From: Sipunculus nudus
Lineage: Eukaryota; Annelida; Sipuncula; Golfingiida; Sipunculidae
Length of the DNA: 64,000 bases
Reading direction: 5' to 3'
NCBI GenBank assembly: GCA_026874595.1
Contig: CM049316.1
Coordinates: 57,295,676 to 57,359,675, forward strand
The notes under the pieces are model-generated. The model was not told the DNA's origin, did not search any database, and worked only from the letters and a program-made list of their open reading frames with translations. Shown one piece after another: positions 23,300 to 34,276 of this stretch. A program made the translations under genes and the position numbers. Every line of letters starts with the position of its first letter. Within the stretch, counting starts at the first letter, position 1.

Positions 23300-24690
23300 T
23301 GTAACCACTTTACAGTGATCTACATGACAAAACTCGTGCTGCTGTGACCAGAACAGTTTATTGCTCTTATATATGATGTTCCACATACACAAAGGAAAGT
23401 AGTACATGTGTCTGTATCTTTATGTGGCTGGCACCTATTGAAAATACACAAAATATGGTAGCGGTAAGTCTCGGGCGAGCACAACTCATGAACACATAGA
23501 GTGCCAAATAGACATGATAAACATGAAAAGGTATTACGAAAAGGTATTACAAATAACCATAGTCACATGACCATAAAAAACACATGGTAATGTACAGTAA
23601 CATTATGACTCATATTATTAACCATAATATAGCTATAACAGACTGACTGTCCTACACTTACAGTTATACAGTACCAAAGTAATGCAGTGTCAGAGTACAT
23701 GTTTTAGTCCACACAAACATAACTCTTTTAGAGTAAACAGTATATGTTTAACAACTGTGATATTTGTTAAATAAACAATTAATACACACAAATATATAAT
23801 AAGTATAACAGTGTCTTACTGAGTGTTACTGAATGTTACTGAGTGCTCAAACTGCAGCATATTACACATAAACCAAATCTATATACCCTATACTGGTATC
23901 AAACAATTTCATGTTATACCTGCACACAGCCTATACAGCCGCCGGAAACTGCACATAAGGATCTACTGGACTGGAGTGTGACTCCTGAGCTGGCACCAAC
24001 ACCCTGGACCAAGTGCTGTCAAATGACATATGAGAGGACCAATTTACTATGATGCCTTACTCGTCCATATCCGAAATGTAAACCATCAATTCTCCAACAT
24101 TATTTAAACGCGACACCGACTCGGGTACATACCAATAAATGAACATCTCGGCGATAATCTGGAGACATTGAAATAACTACGCAGGAAATCCGAACATGCA
24201 ACTCTACCCTTGTATGGCGTTAATAAAAGTTATTATAACTAATTTATTAAACACCTACGCCATCACTCTATGCAAATAAATCAGTTAACATCATCATGAG
24301 AGAAGGTCAGTTGGCTACAAAACATCTCCTGTCGGGCATTAACAAACTACATGGCCATTTCATGCCAGTTTAAGAACGCTGCCGTAATCTTACAATCTCG
24401 TGCATATATGAGGTCTTTAACAACGTATTCCCATGAAAAAAGTATAAATGACATCTAATAAAATGAACTACGTACCCCATCTGGGTCGATCTTAGCTGTA
24501 ACAAGCACAACACAGGAAACAATTCCAATGTACACGAACAGGGCGCAAACCATGTGCCTTCTCGTGAATTGCGACTTAACACTTCCTCTTGCGCAGAACA
24601 TGATGCGCAGTCATTAAAAACTATTTTCGACCGACCGACGTCGACATCTACTGGCGGAGCGACAAACTAATCTCTTTGACGTCTGCCACA
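23300..24690 (-). repeat. 5' LTR of the intact gypsy element
   Basis: 1,391 bp, TG..CA in element orientation; it differs from the left copy at 24585 only. It drives transcription leftwards into the leader and gag-pol. On its right the target duplication TACC follows (24691-24694). Confidence 0.97.
23366..23375 (-). promoter_or_regulatory. TATA-like promoter motif in the 5' LTR
   Basis: The element strand reads CATATATAAG, 66 bases before the LTR end, with AATAAA 4 bases further on. A start about 25-30 bases downstream would leave a U5 of only some 30-40 bases. The transcript start is inferred. Confidence 0.5.
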
Positions 24691-24694
24691 TACC

Positions 24695-26325
24695 CATTGT
24701 TCAGGGTTCCTAAACAGCTATTTTTCACCAGATCATAACTTCAAAAATTAAAACCAGCATCGCTTGTATCTAAAATTCAGATAAGCGTCATGGCGCATGG
24801 CCACTAGTAATGGTTCTGTGACCCTAACAGCAACATACAAGTTTCCCTAGAAGTTCTAGATTTTTCGTCCAGCAGTTCCCAAGCGATGTTGGCTCAGCAT
24901 GGGCATCGAACCGTGGTTAGAACGACAAGGCCCCTGCGCGAGACATGCTGTCAGTCACTTTATATCTATACTAGCTGATTAACCAGGTATACCGGGCTTA
25001 TTATCGGGGTTGGGTAAATATATTAACTGAGATGTGGAATATTAGCTCATTTTTTATTCTAAAAGTTAACAGAAAATATAGGTTTTCAGTGGGAAACTGT
25101 CTCAATAAGATATGTATAAATATTTTTACAATTTATTTTGTGGGGCTGTCCTCGTGACAAGAAATTTATACCCCGGTATGTTTACCTTGAAGACCCGGGC
25201 AGTGATGATGTTTACACTGCGAACCGTAATAAGACGCGGGGGGCATTCAGGTTTTCGATGATATGTGACTGGATTCTATCGTTGGACTATAAAGATTAGG
25301 TTTATGTGAGAAACACATGAAAGATTTATTAAATGTACGTTCCAAGGAAACTGTTCCTGAAGAAATAAACAGATATATGCATACCTCGTAAGTAGCAGAA
25401 GCGGACCTAATGGGACTCCATGCAGAGGGTCCGTATCCCATTTTCAGCCACCGCAACCTTTTTTTATCGTATCAGACAAATTTTGAGGCCTGAAACCCCC
25501 GACACTACTACACCCCACCCAACCCCAGGTCTTTCTCTAGAATTGGGACCTTGAATTAGGTTTTGTCATTAATCCTCCTGGGCTTAACCTTCCATTTCAT
25601 AAAGCGAGAAACATGTTTTTTTTCTCTTTTACTGACCACGCACGTGAGTGAGAGCCTCGTTCAAATGTAAGGCCCGACAGGCTCAAATCCCCCACTAAAA
25701 GCAGGCGTTATTCATATGAACAAAAGTAGTGTTTGAGGTTGAGTGACCACATTGCACGCATTCCGGCTATTGCCGAATGCAGTTCGGCTTTGCTCGGTCT
25801 AACCTCCGTGCAAGTCAGTAATAACGGAAAAATCACTCAAAATTAGATGTACATTTAAAATTATTTATTCTCATATAGCCTATGTCACTGCGGGGATAAT
25901 AGCCTTTAAAATGATGTATGGCACACTATTGTACACAACGCGGTTTTAGAGAACATTGCGAACAGACGTGAACCGAATTCCTTTTATAAGTATTAGATGA
26001 TACATTGGGAAGTTAAATGGATTATTTTCACGGTTTAGCGTTTTCTCACCCCTGTTATGAGGGTTAGCGGGGTATCGTTCTCATCACGAGTGTAAATACC
26101 TTGAAGACGTGTAAAGGTGGAACAAAGGCGTACATAGTCCTATGTCGTTTCTTACGCGAATGCCCAGTCCTATGACCTCAACGCACACATTTCAAACAGA
26201 ATTTAAACTTTGTGGCAAAAAATTACATCTCCAAGGTAATGAATATCAACAACAGCAAATCGGGGATACCCATTACGGACAGAACTTTCATGTTCCACTC
26301 TTCACTGTTAATCGTGTACATACGG
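24695..26325. other. Repeat-derived spacer with a tRNA-like B box
   Basis: No gene recognised. Around 24,900-24,920 the minus strand reads GGTTCGATGCC, a perfect match to the RNA polymerase III B box (GGTTCGANNCC), so a decayed tRNA-derived SINE is possible. A convincing A box and a cloverleaf were not found. From 24,966 a different repeat edge (tactagctgattaaccagg) begins. The phrase taccttgaagac occurs at 25,187 and again at 26,097, suggesting one repeat unit between them. A local hairpin lies near 25,760-25,790 (ttgccgaatgcagttcggc). Confidence 0.35.
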
Positions 26326-28385
26326 GTTATGAACAGACATGGGGTCTATTACAATTGTTCTATTACTATTACAATTACTTTCAATTTCTGATATTACTTT
26401 TACTATTACTATTACCACATTTTATCTTCTATTACTATTACTATTACTGGGGTATCTCTTACTATTACTATTACTATTACTTAAACTGATGGGAGGATTC
26501 TTCACCTTGCGCTGCCAAGAGTGCTATAAACTAGCACTACAATCACATGTTTAAATAATATTACAAGCATGTATATTATCCAGTTACCTATACAATTTTC
26601 TTATACTGTGTCAGTCATTAACAGAGAGCCTAATGATACTGGAGATCTTAATTATTTCATCTTCTTTAATTCCGTTCTTTTATATTTTGAAACCTCAATG
26701 ATTGTTATTGGGACATTTCAAGTAGAAATTTTAAGATAATTGTAAGAACTACATGTAATCTGAAAGCAACCCATTGTGAAGGCCCTGGCATATGTAAAAT
26801 ATTGATTTATAATTATATGCATACTTGTACATTTTTTCTTCATATATATTCAACATAAATTTATTTTATAGTACATACATCCATTTAGATTTAATTTTCT
26901 TTCTCATATTTGATAGATTATTAGAGTAATTTAATTAGTGTAATTTAAAATTGTCTCCAGAGAAAATATTCATGATTAATGCAAATTATTATTTAGTATC
27001 AAAGCTGAAAATTCAGTCCTTTATGTATGTATCAGGAGGGGAATTTATGTAGGGCTGTGTCCTGTTTCCCCAAACCTTATTAATATATCCAATGAAAATA
27101 CTGTTTACTTCAAGATATTGGACAGAACCTAACTGGAGACAAAACTACCCCATCTTCTCGGATGTGTATGTTTATTTAGACGTGATGCCATGATTTATTC
27201 CATCGCATAGTACATCTTGAGAGTGAACAGAGAGGTGGTAAACTTTACAATATTGGTAGCATGCATAGCCTTTATTCTTCAGGCATGCCCATCTTCATTG
27301 CAGCAAAACCAGCATAGGATAATTTAGGAATATGGAGAGATATTAAAACTTACATCAATTTTACAAAAAAAATAAAATATTATTTAAATCACTTTCATAA
27401 TAAATTTGGTATTTAACAATTTTGTACTATAAATTTTGTACATTACAGGATCTAATTATTTGATATCAAAATTTCTGTTAAATAATAAAATTTAACAGTT
27501 GATTATATTCTCATATTATATAATCAAATTAATATCGTGAAAAAATAGTTCATTAAATTTTCAAAATATAAATTAAGAGAATTCTAGATACTGAATGAAA
27601 GTCTGCACAATTAGTACTATGAAACAATAGACAAATATTAAAAGGTATATAAATTAACTAGATAATGCATGTGTCTGTAGTATGACTTTTTCCAAGTGAT
27701 TGTAGTACTGGTATGAGTTTTTAGCATTGTAGGCTTCAATACATTATGGGTAGTGAAAACACCATAAGCTTATCATGAACACTTTGGGTCTGCACTGTAT
27801 CTAGTGCCATATTACATTTTTCTTGAATGTGAGTTATTGCAATTTGTATAATTAAAATGCAATCTGGCTTGTGAAAACAAGTCTAGGTACATTTCAGAAT
27901 ATGCATATGGATTGATGGGTGTGAGATAAGATGTACATGTCACAATAATAATACACTATTTATCTGTCTCTTAACATCAAACCATGTTTATAATGGTTTA
28001 GTAATCAAAGGTCAGATTGTGCCAGGTAACGTATTTTGCTGTGACTTGCTCTGTCCAGTACTCTTATGTTATTGGCACCAGTGGTCACCAGCAATGTGGC
28101 AGCTGGCCCATGCTTGCCTCAACAATAGGCACATCCTGGGCAATCACTGGACAAGAACTGAGTATGTTGAGCATTATTTGCTGATATGCTTCATGATCAA
28201 TGGACTCACAGGAAGTAATAGAAAGTAATATGTATTACTCTATTACTTTGCCTTCTGTTTCTATTACTATTACTATTACAGCTCAAATTTTTGAGTCTAT
28301 TACTATTACTATTACATGGAAAAAGCTGTAATAGTCTATTACTATTACTATTACTTATAACTATTACCCCATGTCTGGTTGTGAA
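26326..28385. repeat. Eight-base target duplication around the hAT-like element
   Basis: The left copy gttatgaa (26326-26333) and right copy gttgtgaa (28378-28385) match at 7 of 8 bases and immediately abut the inverted termini. Both fit the hAT target preference nTnnnnAn. Confidence 0.7.
26334..28377. mobile_element. Non-autonomous hAT-like transposon with CTATTAC arrays
   Basis: The 2,044-bp element has 12-base inverted termini: CAGACATGGGGT at the left, its complement ACCCCATGTCTG at the right. A 7/8-matching duplication flanks it. Just inside both ends are arrays of CTATTAC/CTATTACTATTAC (26,345-26,486 and 28,232-28,367), in the same orientation at both ends rather than mirrored. hAT transposases are known to bind short repeats inside the ends, so these arrays may be binding sites. 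The interior is AT-rich and shows no transposase; a 69-codon frame at 28,019-28,228 has no recognised domain. A truncated relative lies at 9932-10,444. Assignment to hAT rests on CAG-type ends and the 8-bp duplication. Confidence 0.75.
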
Positions 28386-28647
28386 CCTCCATGCAGGTTC
28401 GCCCGTCTTTGGACACAACATTAAATCTGTGGCCTTCCAATGCATGTTTTCTTTACTTATCCTGTAGTATATGTTAAGGGAACACTAAGATCCATTACAT
28501 TCTAAAATTCCTTTTTGTTTATTAGTCATATTTCCATCTACCTCTTCTTATGTGGTGAGCTTCCAACGTTACACCAGGTCTGGCCCGTATAGTAGATCGG
28601 TGCTTACAAGTATTTTACGAAAGGCGCTATTATTTTAGCACCTAATT

Positions 28648-30668
28648 GTATCCGCCAAAACAGAGTTTTGCGGATACTATGTTTTCAGCTGCACGCCGCC
28701 GCCGCCGCCGCCGCCGCGTAGGTGTCCGGAGAACTCCTCCGTAACCGCTGGGCGGAATTTTACGAAACCCGGGATTATGTTCGGGTCACATGTGAACTGC
28801 TGCGCCCCGATTTTGTTTTGACCTCTGACCTTTCCTCTGCGCTCTGCGTCCGTTTGTGCGTCTGTTTCCACACATAAACCCACATATCTCGGGAACCGTT
28901 TGACCGATCAGGAAAATTTTTTACACAAATGTAGCCCTTGGAGAGCTTTATAACATACACAAAAAATGGTGGCGCCCTCTGCAACCATGTTTGCACAGTG
29001 TCCATCTGTTCGTCTGCCTTTGGTTAAAATCACTCACATCTCTGCAGTGACTAGACTAATTCACCTGAAATAAGGCATGCGTAAACATCCTGGATAGCTT
29101 TTCTGATTTTATGACAGGTGGCGCCACCTACATTCACGTTTACGCTGCAGACATCCAAGCTCATATCTCGGGAACCGTTTGACCGATCAGGAAAATTTTT
29201 TTTGCACAAATGTAGCCCTTGGAGAGCTTTATAACATACACAAAAAATGGTGGCGCCACCTGCAACCATGTTTGCACAGTGTCCATCTGTTCGTCTGCCT
29301 TGGGTTAAAATCACTCATATCTCTGCAGTGACTTGACTAATTCACCTGAAATTCGGCATGCGTACACATCCTGGATAGCTTTTCTGATTTTATGACAGGT
29401 GGCGCCACCTACATTCACGTTTACGCTGCAGACATCCAAGCTCATATCTCGGGAACCGTTTGACCGATCAGGAAATTTTTTTTGCACAAATGTAGCCCTT
29501 GGAGAGCTTTATAGAATACACAAAAAATGGTGGCACCACCTGCAACCATGTTTGCACAGTGTCCATCTGTTCGTCTGCCTTGGGTTAAAATCACTCATAT
29601 CTCTGCAGTGACTTGACTAATTCACCTGAAATTCGGCATGCGTACACATCCTGGATAGCTTTTCTGATTTTATGACAGGTGGCCCCACCTACATTCACGT
29701 TTACGCTGCAGACATCCAAGCTCATATCTCGGAAACCGTTTGACCGATCAGGAAAAATTTTTTGCACAAATGTAGCCCTTGGAGAGCTTTATAACATACA
29801 CAAAAAATGGTGACGCCACCTGCAACCATGTTTGCACAGTGTCCATCTGTTCGTCTGCCTTGGGTTAAAATCACTCATATCTCTGCAGTGACTAGACTAT
29901 TTCACCTGAAATTCGGCATGCGTAAACATCCTGGATAGCTTTTCTGATTTTATGACAGGTGGCGCCACCTACATTCACGTTTACACTGCAGACATCCAAG
30001 CTCATATCTCGAGAACCGTTTGACCGATTTGGCCAAAATTTTGCATGTGTATAGATCTCGCATAGCTCTTCATCATATGCAAAACTGGTGGCGCCACCTG
30101 CAGCCATTTTTGCACAGCCTATGTCTGTTTGTCTGCCATGGGATAAAATCACTCATATCTCGGCAGTGGTTTGACATATCTGCCTAAAATTTTGCAGGTT
30201 TATACATCCCCGACAGCTCTCTTGATTTTATGACAGGTGGCGCCACCTGCATTCTAGTTTATGCAGCAGACATTCAAGCTCATATCTTGGGAACCGTTTG
30301 ACCGATTGGGCCAAAGTTTTGCATGTGTATAGTTCTCACATAGCTCTTTATCATACGCAAAACTGGTGGCGTCACCTGCAACCATTTTTGCTCAACGTCC
30401 ATCTGTTTGTCTGCCACGGGCTAAAATCACTCATATACATGTAGTGGTTTGACTTATCTGCCTTAAATTTTTCATATGTATACAACTTGGACGGCTTTCT
30501 GGATTTTGTGGTATGGGGGGCAACCTACATACACAATTTGGCTGCAGACATCCATGCTAATATGCAACACTCAATTTTCCCTTGCCACTCAATCAATGTC
30601 TCACTTCACCCGTTCCACTCTGATTTAGGCGGATACACGTAGTCGCTTGTCGACTACCCGTATTCTAG
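28648..30668 (+). mobile_element. Non-autonomous Helitron2-type element with minisatellite core
   Basis: The 5' edge is GTATCCGCC (28648-28656), directly after TT. The matching inverted GGCGGATAC is at 30628-30636, followed by a perfect 7-bp hairpin GTAGTCGCTTGTCGACTAC (30639-30657), 11 more bases ending in CTAG (30665-30668), then T. This is the published layout of Helitron2/Helentron elements: asymmetric inverted repeats, terminal hairpin, CTRR end, T-T insertion. Near the 5' end are a second hairpin and (GCC)n at 28,693-28,718. The core (about 28,860-30,520) is a tandem array with a period of about 281 bp. No Rep/helicase is encoded. A relative lies at 57,428-58,666. The bivalve 'pearl' elements have a similar minisatellite core. 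Confidence 0.8.
28860..30520 (+). repeat. Higher-order minisatellite inside the Helitron
   Basis: About six units with a period near 281 bp (anchor TTAAAATCACTCA at 29,025, 29,306, 29,587 and 29,868, then diverged units near 30,146 and 30,421). Each unit is a dimer of two related halves of about 148 and 131 bp, each centred on GGTGGCGCCACC or a one-base variant: near 29,117, 29,250, 29,399, 29,530, 29,680, 29,811, 29,959, 30,088, 30,237 and 30,365. Phrases ATCTCGGGAACCGTTTGACC and TGTAGCCCTTGGAGAGCTTT recur. Frames running through it are repeat artefacts. Confidence 0.9.
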
Positions 30669-30912
30669 TTTACTTTCCTTTTCTATTAATACAAATTAAC
30701 ATAATTTAGGAAGCGTCAAGTTGAGATGAAACGATTTATTGAACTAGGAAATATCATAACATATAATCCCCCGGTTTGACCATCAGCATAATGTCTTAGC
30801 AAGTGAAAATACGTTTCTGATCATTCACTTGCCATACAAGTACCACTGTTACATTTACGCGCCACTCCAATCACAAATGCCCTTGTCGTTTCATTTCGCT
30901 CCTCTCCTTATA

Positions 30913-31807
30913 CAGTGGAGTCTCGTTAAAGCGAACATGTTTGTTCCATGGGAATTAGTTCCATAAATCGAATTTCCGTTGTAATAAAATTTCGGAGTAT
31001 ACCGTTTATGTTGCATGGCAGAAATTTGATAAAAGTACACACGCAGACATGTGAACATTCATCCAAAAAGAACAAAAAGTTCAAATCAAATAAAACATGT
31101 TTATTACATAATGAACATACATGTATATACAAAGCAAAATTTAATACTTTAATGTACATGATCTGTTGACAAACTCTCTAGTAAAAAAAAAAAATCCGTG
31201 ATGCTAGCCTAGTTACATCCGTATGGTGAATCCAGCACTGTGGCGGCATGCCAAAGATTCTCCAGTATGTTAGCCCTATCCGCGGCGTCTGGTTGCTGTT
31301 CGAAGAACCTGATTGCGGCCTTCAGACAATATCTGGCATCCGCCCTCTTTACAGGTTCAACCGGCGAATCATTTACGTCTCCGTCTATATCACCATCCTC
31401 CTCTTGGTCCGCTTTTGCTCCGATGATCGACAGAATACTTGCATCGTCCAACTCGGCTTCGGTTTCTGCAGCTGAATCGACCGCGGCATACTGCTTCGCT
31501 CCCAGTGGCGTTTCCATACAAAGACACGTGATGTCTACCTCCAGTGCCTGGACGAAGCGTTCTCTTCGGGGGACCCTTGGTTTTCTGGTGTGGCGCCTGG
31601 CAAAACGAGCATTTCGTCGTTGATGGCAGCCCCATGTGTTTGCTTGTCAGTCACCCACATGAAGGGTGCCTTCTCAAGTTCTTCATGCTTCCCCCCGCGA
31701 AATCGGATCACCTGGCTTGAATCGCTGGCGACACCTGACCACTTGTCTGCTGCGCTCAAAAAATCTGTAGTTTTAACCAGTCCGCTTCTACGCACTCATA
31801 ACCACTG
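30913..31807 (-). mobile_element. Deletion derivative of a Tigger/pogo transposon
   Basis: The left edge CAGTGGAGTCTCGTTAAAGC (30913 on) is the typical Tigger/pogo terminus and follows a TA (30911-30912). The right edge CCACTG (31802-31807) is followed by TA (31808-31809). The right terminus is diverged beyond its first six bases, so that border is provisional. Inside are the N- and C-terminal parts of a transposase with the catalytic middle removed. About 895 bp; it cannot transpose on its own. Confidence 0.65.
31209..31795 (-). pseudogene. Internally deleted Tigger-type transposase
   Basis: The minus-strand frame 31795-31535 carries the end of a CENP-B-type helix-turn-helix DNA-binding domain (FRGGKHEELEKAPFMWVTDK). 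A second frame, 31517-31209, gives an acidic stretch and the tail LKAAIRFFEQQPDAADRANI, which resembles the C-termini of Tigger/jerky-like transposases. The DDE core (some 200-250 residues) that should lie between them is gone and the pieces are in different frames. An intact enzyme would bind the element ends and cut and paste at TA. Confidence 0.65.
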
Positions 31808-31959
31808 TAGATACAATTAACAGAATTCTATTAAAATTGCACAACCATTGGATACAACGCGACATTAGAAATATAAAGATACTTAAGAGACAGTTGATGA
31901 TGGTAACAACATCGATTAACTTAGATTTACTGTCAGAATATGTACCTCGCATCCGTGAT

Positions 31960-33275
31960 GATTATTTGACATCACGGTGATCTCACAATGGCATCACATA
32001 TTATATCACATGACCTCATCGTGTGACCTCACTGTGACGTGAAATCTGTAACCTAACACTGGTATCACAGTGATGTCACACGCTTAGGTCACATGGTGAT
32101 CATACTGTGACTTCATCCTGATATCTCTTTCTTGATGTCACAGAGATGTCACATGCTGATGTCACCACGACATCACAGATTAGCTCACACAGACCTCATG
32201 CTGTGACATCACTGTGACATGAAATCTGTAACCTAACACTGGTATCACAGTGATGTCACACGCTTAGGTCACATGGTGATCATACTGTGACTTCATCCTG
32301 ATATCTCTCTCTTGATGTCACAGAGATGTCACATGCTGATGTCACCACGACATCACAGATTAGCTCACACAGACCTCATGCTGTGACCTCACTGTGACAT
32401 GAATTTTGTAACCTCACACTGGTGACACAGTGATGTCACATGCTTAGGTCACATGGTGATCATACTGTGACTTCACCATGATGTGTCTATCTCGATGTCA
32501 CAGAGATGTCACATGCTGATGTCACCACAACATAACGGATTAGCTCACACAGACCTCATGCTGTGACCTCACTGTGACATGAATTTTGTAACCTCACACT
32601 GGTGACACAGTGATGTCACATGCTTAGGTCACATGGTGATCATACTGTGACTTCATCATGATCTGTCTATCTCGATGTCACAGAGATGTCACATGCTGAT
32701 GTCACCACGACATCACAGATTAGCTCACACAGACCTCATGCTGTGATCTCACTGTGACATGAATTTTGTAACCTCACACTGGTGACACAGTGATGTCACA
32801 CGCTTAGATCACATGGTGATCATACTGTTATTTCACCATGATCTGTCTATCTCGATGTCACAGAGATGTCACATGCTGATGTCACCACGACATCACAGAT
32901 AAGCTCACACAGAACTCATGCTGTGACCTCACTGTGACATGAATTTTGTAACCTCACACTGGTGACACAGTGATGTCACATGCTTAGGTCACATGGTGAT
33001 CATACTGTGACTTCACAATGATCTGTCTATCTCGATGTCACAGAGATGTCACATGCTGATGTCACCACGACATCACAGATAAGCTCACACAGACCTCATG
33101 CTGTGACCTCACTGTGACATGGATTTTGTAACCTCACACTGGTGACTCAGTGATGTCACATGCTTAGGTCACATGGTGATACTGTAATTTCACCTTGATC
33201 GCACTCTCTTCATGTCACAGAGATGTCACATGCTGAGGTCACATGGTGATCATTTTGTGATATCACCATGACACC
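31960..33275 (+). repeat. 180-bp satellite array
   Basis: About seven units repeat with an exact 180-bp step: the phrase TTTGTAACCTCACACTGG or its variant falls at 32041, 32221, 32401, 32581, 32761, 32941 and 33121. Neighbouring units differ at few sites. Within each unit, short inverted words (TGATGTCAC / GTGACATCA, CACTGTGAC / GTGATGTCA) recur, giving many small dyads. Edges decay at 31,960 and 33,180-33,275, where one unit is shortened. No coding potential. Confidence 0.93.
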
Positions 33276-33281
33276 TTTTTC

Positions 33282-33283
33282 TC

Positions 33284-33317
<34 letters not shown>

Positions 33318-33332
33318 CCTCACACACACACC
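33282..33332 (+). repeat. (CTGT)n(CT)n(CA)n microsatellite
   Basis: A run of CTGT, then CTCTCT and CACACA, directly follows the 180-bp satellite. Confidence 0.9.
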
Positions 33333-33459
33333 CAATATGCAAAACATCCAAATCAGAAAAGACACATAAAATTATAAATTTTATTTCTAATGTTTCACAG
33401 TATGTCAGGTTGCACTGAATGTTACACACGACATATATGATATCGGAATACTTCTCCTT

Positions 33460-33577
33460 TCACTTATTTGCTGCCCGCCTCAGTCCCGTATTAACATTGG
33501 CCAAAAAGACCTCTTTTTGTCTGGACACTTCTGATAGGACAGATGTTAGAAACATCCTCTCTGGCTCTTCTGGGCGT
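33460..33577 (-). CDS. Exon-like open block, doubtful
   Basis: The minus-strand frame ends at TGA 33462-33460 and includes MFLTSVLSEVSRQKEVFLAN and TGLRRAANK, which are protein-like. A TAA lies just upstream in the same frame, and the splice acceptor needed to avoid it is weak. A competing frame is also open for about 38 codons after a better acceptor (TTGTTTTAG near 33,615). No family recognised; chance is quite possible. Confidence 0.2.
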
Positions 33578-34066
33578 TAGTTGATCTTCTTTGTTAAAAG
33601 TCTTCAGACAAGCTAAAACAAAACAGCCTTAATTTGGTTTTGTGAAAATTATTTACACATGATAAAAGAATAAATTCAGTAGTATGGCTTTGTTAAAGAT
33701 ATAAATGTCTCCAATCCCAATCGGCCTCCCCCAAAAGTTAAAGAAAATATCTCCAAAGTTAGGGGGTTACATGCAATCATCCTAGATTTCTGTAGATTAG
33801 ATCTTGAAGATCAAGGTCACAAGTCACCAGTTTTCAAACACTTCTAACACTTGAAGGAAACATCTTGTGTGTCAAATCTAAGAAGAAATATTCAGTAACT
33901 CATATGTGACAGGAGTAACTTAACATAGATTTCCTCAGAATTAACCTCGTTCAGGAAATGGATAAATTATACTTGTTTCACATTTGAGGGGGGAAATGCA
34001 AAACTTGTTTATGATAAATGTATCTTGTTAACAAGAAATTCTAATGATGACTGATGGCGGGACTAT
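33578..34066. other. AT-rich spacer, no gene seen
   Basis: Nothing recognisable apart from a weak minus-strand acceptor near 33,615. Confidence 0.3.
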
Positions 34067-34276
34067 AAAACAAGGGACCCATGTGTCACGGTGCTCATCT
34101 GAAGTTGACCAGGAAGATAAAAATCTATAATAATAACAAAAAGCGATGTCTTGGAGGAAAAGGAAACATAGGCCATGGTTGGTTGACATGCTAGGTTTAT
34201 ATTGATGAGTAAGGAATAAGAGTGATCAAACAAAGAGAGATCGCTATAGCTCAGATGACTTATAGTCAGCTGAGCT
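34067..34276 (+). repeat. Short copy of the GGGACCC/hairpin dispersed family
   Basis: It starts AAACAAGGGACCC, continues GTCACGGTGCTCATCTGAAG and ends with the hairpin arms AGCTCAGATGACT (34248-34260) and AGTCAGCTGAGCT (34264-34276), separated by TAT. About 210 bp, apparently an internally deleted version of the 1.2-2.3 kb copies at 38,075-40,420 and 62,053-63,210, with which it shares both ends and the GACC..GAAGATAAAAATCT phrase. Confidence 0.7.

Larger units (their letters stand above)
15100..24690 (-). mobile_element. Complete, recent Ty3/gypsy LTR retrotransposon
   Basis: This 9,591-bp element is bounded by two 1,391-bp direct repeats (15100-16490 and 23300-24690). It is flanked by the four-base duplication TACC (15096-15099 and 24691-24694). 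Transcription runs on the minus strand: 5' LTR at right, leucine-tRNA primer site, 1.4-kb leader, one uninterrupted gag-pol frame, polypurine tract, 3' LTR at left. Comparing the LTR copies line by line I saw one difference (T at 16385, C at 24585) and no indel. Near-identical LTRs plus an intact frame imply recent insertion and possible present activity. No env-like frame follows pol, so it is an intracellular retrotransposon by content. It sits in the diverged tandem array ending at 15,095. Confidence 0.97.

Noticed and set aside
29051-30152. Frames of 70-87 codons in the Helitron core
   Set aside because: They arise from the tandem repeat and recur with the unit; no independent protein evidence.
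31960-33275. Regular spacing suggesting a CRISPR-like array
   Set aside because: Whole 180-bp units repeat with no unique spacers, in an animal genome; it is a satellite.
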